DNA from: Pseudoalteromonas fuliginea | GTDB lineage: Bacteria; Pseudomonadota; Gammaproteobacteria; Enterobacterales; Alteromonadaceae | Length of the DNA stretch: 56,582 nt | Assembly: GCF_000690055.1 (NCBI RefSeq) | Contig: NZ_JJNZ01000011.1 | Coordinates: 1 to 56,582, forward strand | Reading direction: 5' to 3' | In this document: positions 55,601-56,582 of the stretch, piece after piece | Layout of the letters: every line of letters begins with the position of its first letter | Position numbering within the stretch: position 1 is the stretch's first letter | Translations under genes and position numbers: made by a program | The notes under the pieces: model-generated | The model's input: only the letters and a program-made list of their open reading frames with translations | Database searches by the model: none | Told to the model about the DNA's origin: nothing

Positions 55601-56027
55601 ATCGCTGGTACAGCGCTATAACGAGCGAAAAGATGATGACATATTGGTAAGTAACGTACTCGATGAGTTTTCAGACACTATGGTTAATATGATTTACAGC
55701 GTACGCGACGAAATGAACGCCGGCGACGAGCTAGGTATTGATATTGAAGAAAAAGGCTTTTACGACGCATTAAAAATGCTCGCGGTTAAATACGACTTTG
55801 ATTACCCCGAAGATAAGTTGATTGAGCTCGCCCAAGCGGTAAAAGTAATAGTGGACGACAAAGTTAAATTTGTTGATTGGAACCACCGCGAAGATATTAA
55901 ATCATCCCTAAGAGTAGAGCTTATTTTAATACTGGCTAAATTTAAGTACCCACCAATAAGCCACGACGAAGTGTACAAAGAAATTTTTGAACAAGCACAA
56001 AATGTAAAAGCGAATAAAGAGAAGTAA
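52695..56027 (+). CDS. hsdR: Type I restriction endonuclease subunit HsdR
   Basis: A 1110-aa translocase/nuclease subunit. The PDDEXK nuclease core is D180 followed by FEFKSA with E194 and K196. The Walker A motif GATGCGKS is at 342-349, the DEAH box (ISDEAHRS) at 446-449, and TGFDVPFLDTMYIDKPL with QTISRVNRQF forms the later helicase motifs. The C-terminal helical domain that docks on HsdM is present, so the gene is intact. There is no good Shine-Dalgarno; a nine-codon mini-ORF (MNKPADGAK) ends directly before the ATG, so translation may depend on coupling. Confidence 0.96.
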   Translation: MKFTEAKLEQAVVELLGEQGYPHLLGGELSRNNSDVLIKEDLRAFLTKRYAKNNITTSEVDSIIAKLEKLPASDLYESNKTFCNWLSDGFLHKRDTLSSQSSDTARSQSQKDLYIQLLDYDNVEQGIKSSLIAGSAMAAFDNVSEASVTYLQDDNIYRFVTQLEIHSPTSYDNVELRIPDGILYINGLPLVVFEFKSAIREQAPIFEAYEQLTVRYRRAIPQLFVFNTLCVISDGVNNKMGNLFALYQFFYSWGKVTGQELTAQEGINSLHTLLQGLFDKARLRDVMRNFVFFPDSDNKSAGKKEIKIVPRYPQYYAANKLFENIKLHLKPQGDGKGGTYFGATGCGKSYTMQFLTRLLMKSVELKSPTIILITDRTDLDDQLSQQFGNAKTYIGDDTVKTVTSRTHLRDLLAGRNSGGVFLTTIHKFTEDTQLLTDRTNVICISDEAHRSQVNLDQKITITDKGVRKTFGFAKYLHDSLPNATYVGFTGTPVDATLDVFGEIVDSYTITESVKDEITVRIVYEGRAAKVCLNNSKLAEIEAYYKECADAGSNELQIEDSKKATANMNSILGDPDRIKVLAKDFVQHYEKRVEECSTVAGKAMFVCSSRGIAYQLYQELEELRPDWFDVVDSLNEQDNAQNLSDNERKRAISEGRIAAPSEKVKMVMTRGKDDVARLYNLLGSKDERKELDKQFKNKHSNFKIAIVVDMWLTGFDVPFLDTMYIDKPLQKHSLIQTISRVNRQFEGKNKGLVVDYIGIKSEMNKALAQYSKTDETNFEDITASVIEVKNHLALLAELFHKFDSSPYFTGEAVTQLNSLNHAAEFALITEKRRKRFMDLVKRLKAAYDICCGSEKINENERNHIHFYLAIRSIIYKLTKGEAPDTAQMNAKVRKMIAEALQSDGVEEVFKLGNEDGGEIDIFNDDYIAKIEKIKLPNTKIKILQQMLAKAIGELKKVNQTQGIDFTKRFESLVQRYNERKDDDILVSNVLDEFSDTMVNMIYSVRDEMNAGDELGIDIEEKGFYDALKMLAVKYDFDYPEDKLIELAQAVKVIVDDKVKFVDWNHREDIKSSLRVELILILAKFKYPPISHDEVYKEIFEQAQNVKANKEK

Positions 56028-56423
56028 AATATAAAGCGCACGATGTTCAATAGCTAAGCGAATAATTGGTAGTGTTTAAAAGTGGGTATCTGTTCAGTAA
56101 ACTTGTGAAAAGAAAATTCAATTGAATTTCATAGATACAGTTTAAGCTACTTAATTAGCTTAAACTCAATGATCAATACATTATAATGTCAGCTTTGTTA
56201 TTGCGCTATTTTAGTGGCGCTATAGTAAAACACTTATTTAATGCAGTAGTGATAACCACACAGTTAACATAGCTCTGCAGTGTTATTTATAGAGGTGTTT
56301 TTAAGTTCCCCTGGGATTTGTGTAAAAATTGGTTGTTTAATGGGCAAAAAAGGCGATGCAGCCCTTTATTTGTATAGCTTTCATACTAAATTCATTTAAT
56401 TGTCAAAAAGCTGAAATAAAACA
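56028..56423. other. Non-coding region before the rRNA-type promoter
   Basis: About 395 bp between the hsdR stop and the first strong promoter, without a coding signal that I can support. The last 30 nt before the promoter are A/T-rich (AAAAAGCTGAAATAAAACA) and may be an UP element. Confidence 0.5.
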
Positions 56424-56451
56424 TTGACCCCCGCTCGGATCTCCCTATAAT
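56424..56451 (+). promoter_or_regulatory. Strong rRNA-type promoter P1
   Basis: TTGACC, 16 nt, TATAAT followed by a GC-rich discriminator (GCGACCCC), with an A/T-rich UP-like element upstream. This is the arrangement of growth-rate-controlled rrn promoters. A leader region follows, and the window ends before any rRNA sequence. Confidence 0.75.
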
Positions 56452-56560
56452 GCGACCCCACTGAGACGGGAAAGGCCAACGCATAGCAAGGCACGAACTA
56501 CTCAGAGAGTTAAATAAAACTTCGGTTTAAATCTTCTAAAAGAAAGTTTAAAACAAAGTA

Positions 56561-56566
56561 TTGACT
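56561..56566 (+). promoter_or_regulatory. Start of a second rRNA-type promoter (truncated)
   Basis: TTGACT at 56561 is in the right context to be the -35 box of a tandem P2 promoter. Its -10 would lie past the window end. Confidence 0.5.
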
Positions 56567-56582
56567 CGAAAAATAAAGGGTG

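Noticed and set aside
56452..56582. Start of a 16S rRNA gene
   Set aside because: The promoter context suggests an rRNA operon follows, but no 16S sequence is recognisable before the window ends.

Overview
The window looks like the chromosome of a marine gammaproteobacterium close to Pseudoalteromonas. This is an inference from the AT-rich composition, the ndk-rlmN-pilW-rodZ-ispG-hisS-yfgM-bamB-der block typical of gammaproteobacteria, a large TonB-dependent receptor, and the style of the intergenic palindromic repeats. I ran no database search.

Layout. 1-6.1 kb: hemH, a REC/degenerate HD-GYP response regulator, a MITE-like element, a TonB-dependent receptor and the ribosome-rescue gene arfA. 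6.2-6.5 kb: a cluster of palindromic repeats. 6.5-18.6 kb: a Tle1-like lipase (DUF2235), type II NADH dehydrogenase, a RecQ-family helicase, a small periplasmic substrate-binding protein, a Cys-cluster protein, a chemoreceptor, a GST, a CurA-like reductase, a GNAT acetyltransferase and anmK. 18.6-25.3 kb is accessory and gene-poor: a LysR regulator with a 4-OT-like tautomerase lies between two imperfect direct repeats, followed by a small monooxygenase, an unrecognised 651-residue protein, a thioredoxin-like protein and a GFA-domain protein. 25.3-32 kb: a LysR regulator divergent from a YeiH-type exporter, a DASH photolyase/cryptochrome, a DUF885 metallopeptidase, a DUF4202 protein and a zinc-ribbon protein. 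32-42.5 kb is the conserved core block, all on the minus strand. 42.6-46.2 kb: trhP (yegQ), a hipBA toxin-antitoxin locus whose hipA is frameshifted, and the ferredoxin gene yfhL. 46.3-56 kb: a type I restriction-modification operon with two extra genes. The window ends in the promoter region of what looks like an rRNA operon.

The most unusual region is the restriction operon, read as hsdM - DUF1016 nuclease - relic of an hsdM 3' end - hsdS - relic of an hsdR 5' end - SWIM zinc-finger protein - hsdR. The two relics are homologous but not identical to the ends of the intact hsdM (about 82% over 72 nt) and hsdR (126 of 134 nt), and many or most of the differences are silent. hsdS therefore still sits in a complete ancestral hsdM'-hsdS-hsdR' junction context inside a larger operon that carries two extra genes. 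Either a specificity cassette from another allele was inserted, or two accessory genes were inserted in separate events. In either case DUF1016 and SWIM are candidate parts of a composite defence system. Other points of interest are the broken hipA, a short hairpin near the 3' end of arfA, a PilW lipoprotein fused to two LysM domains, and a perfect FNR-type box upstream of yfhL.
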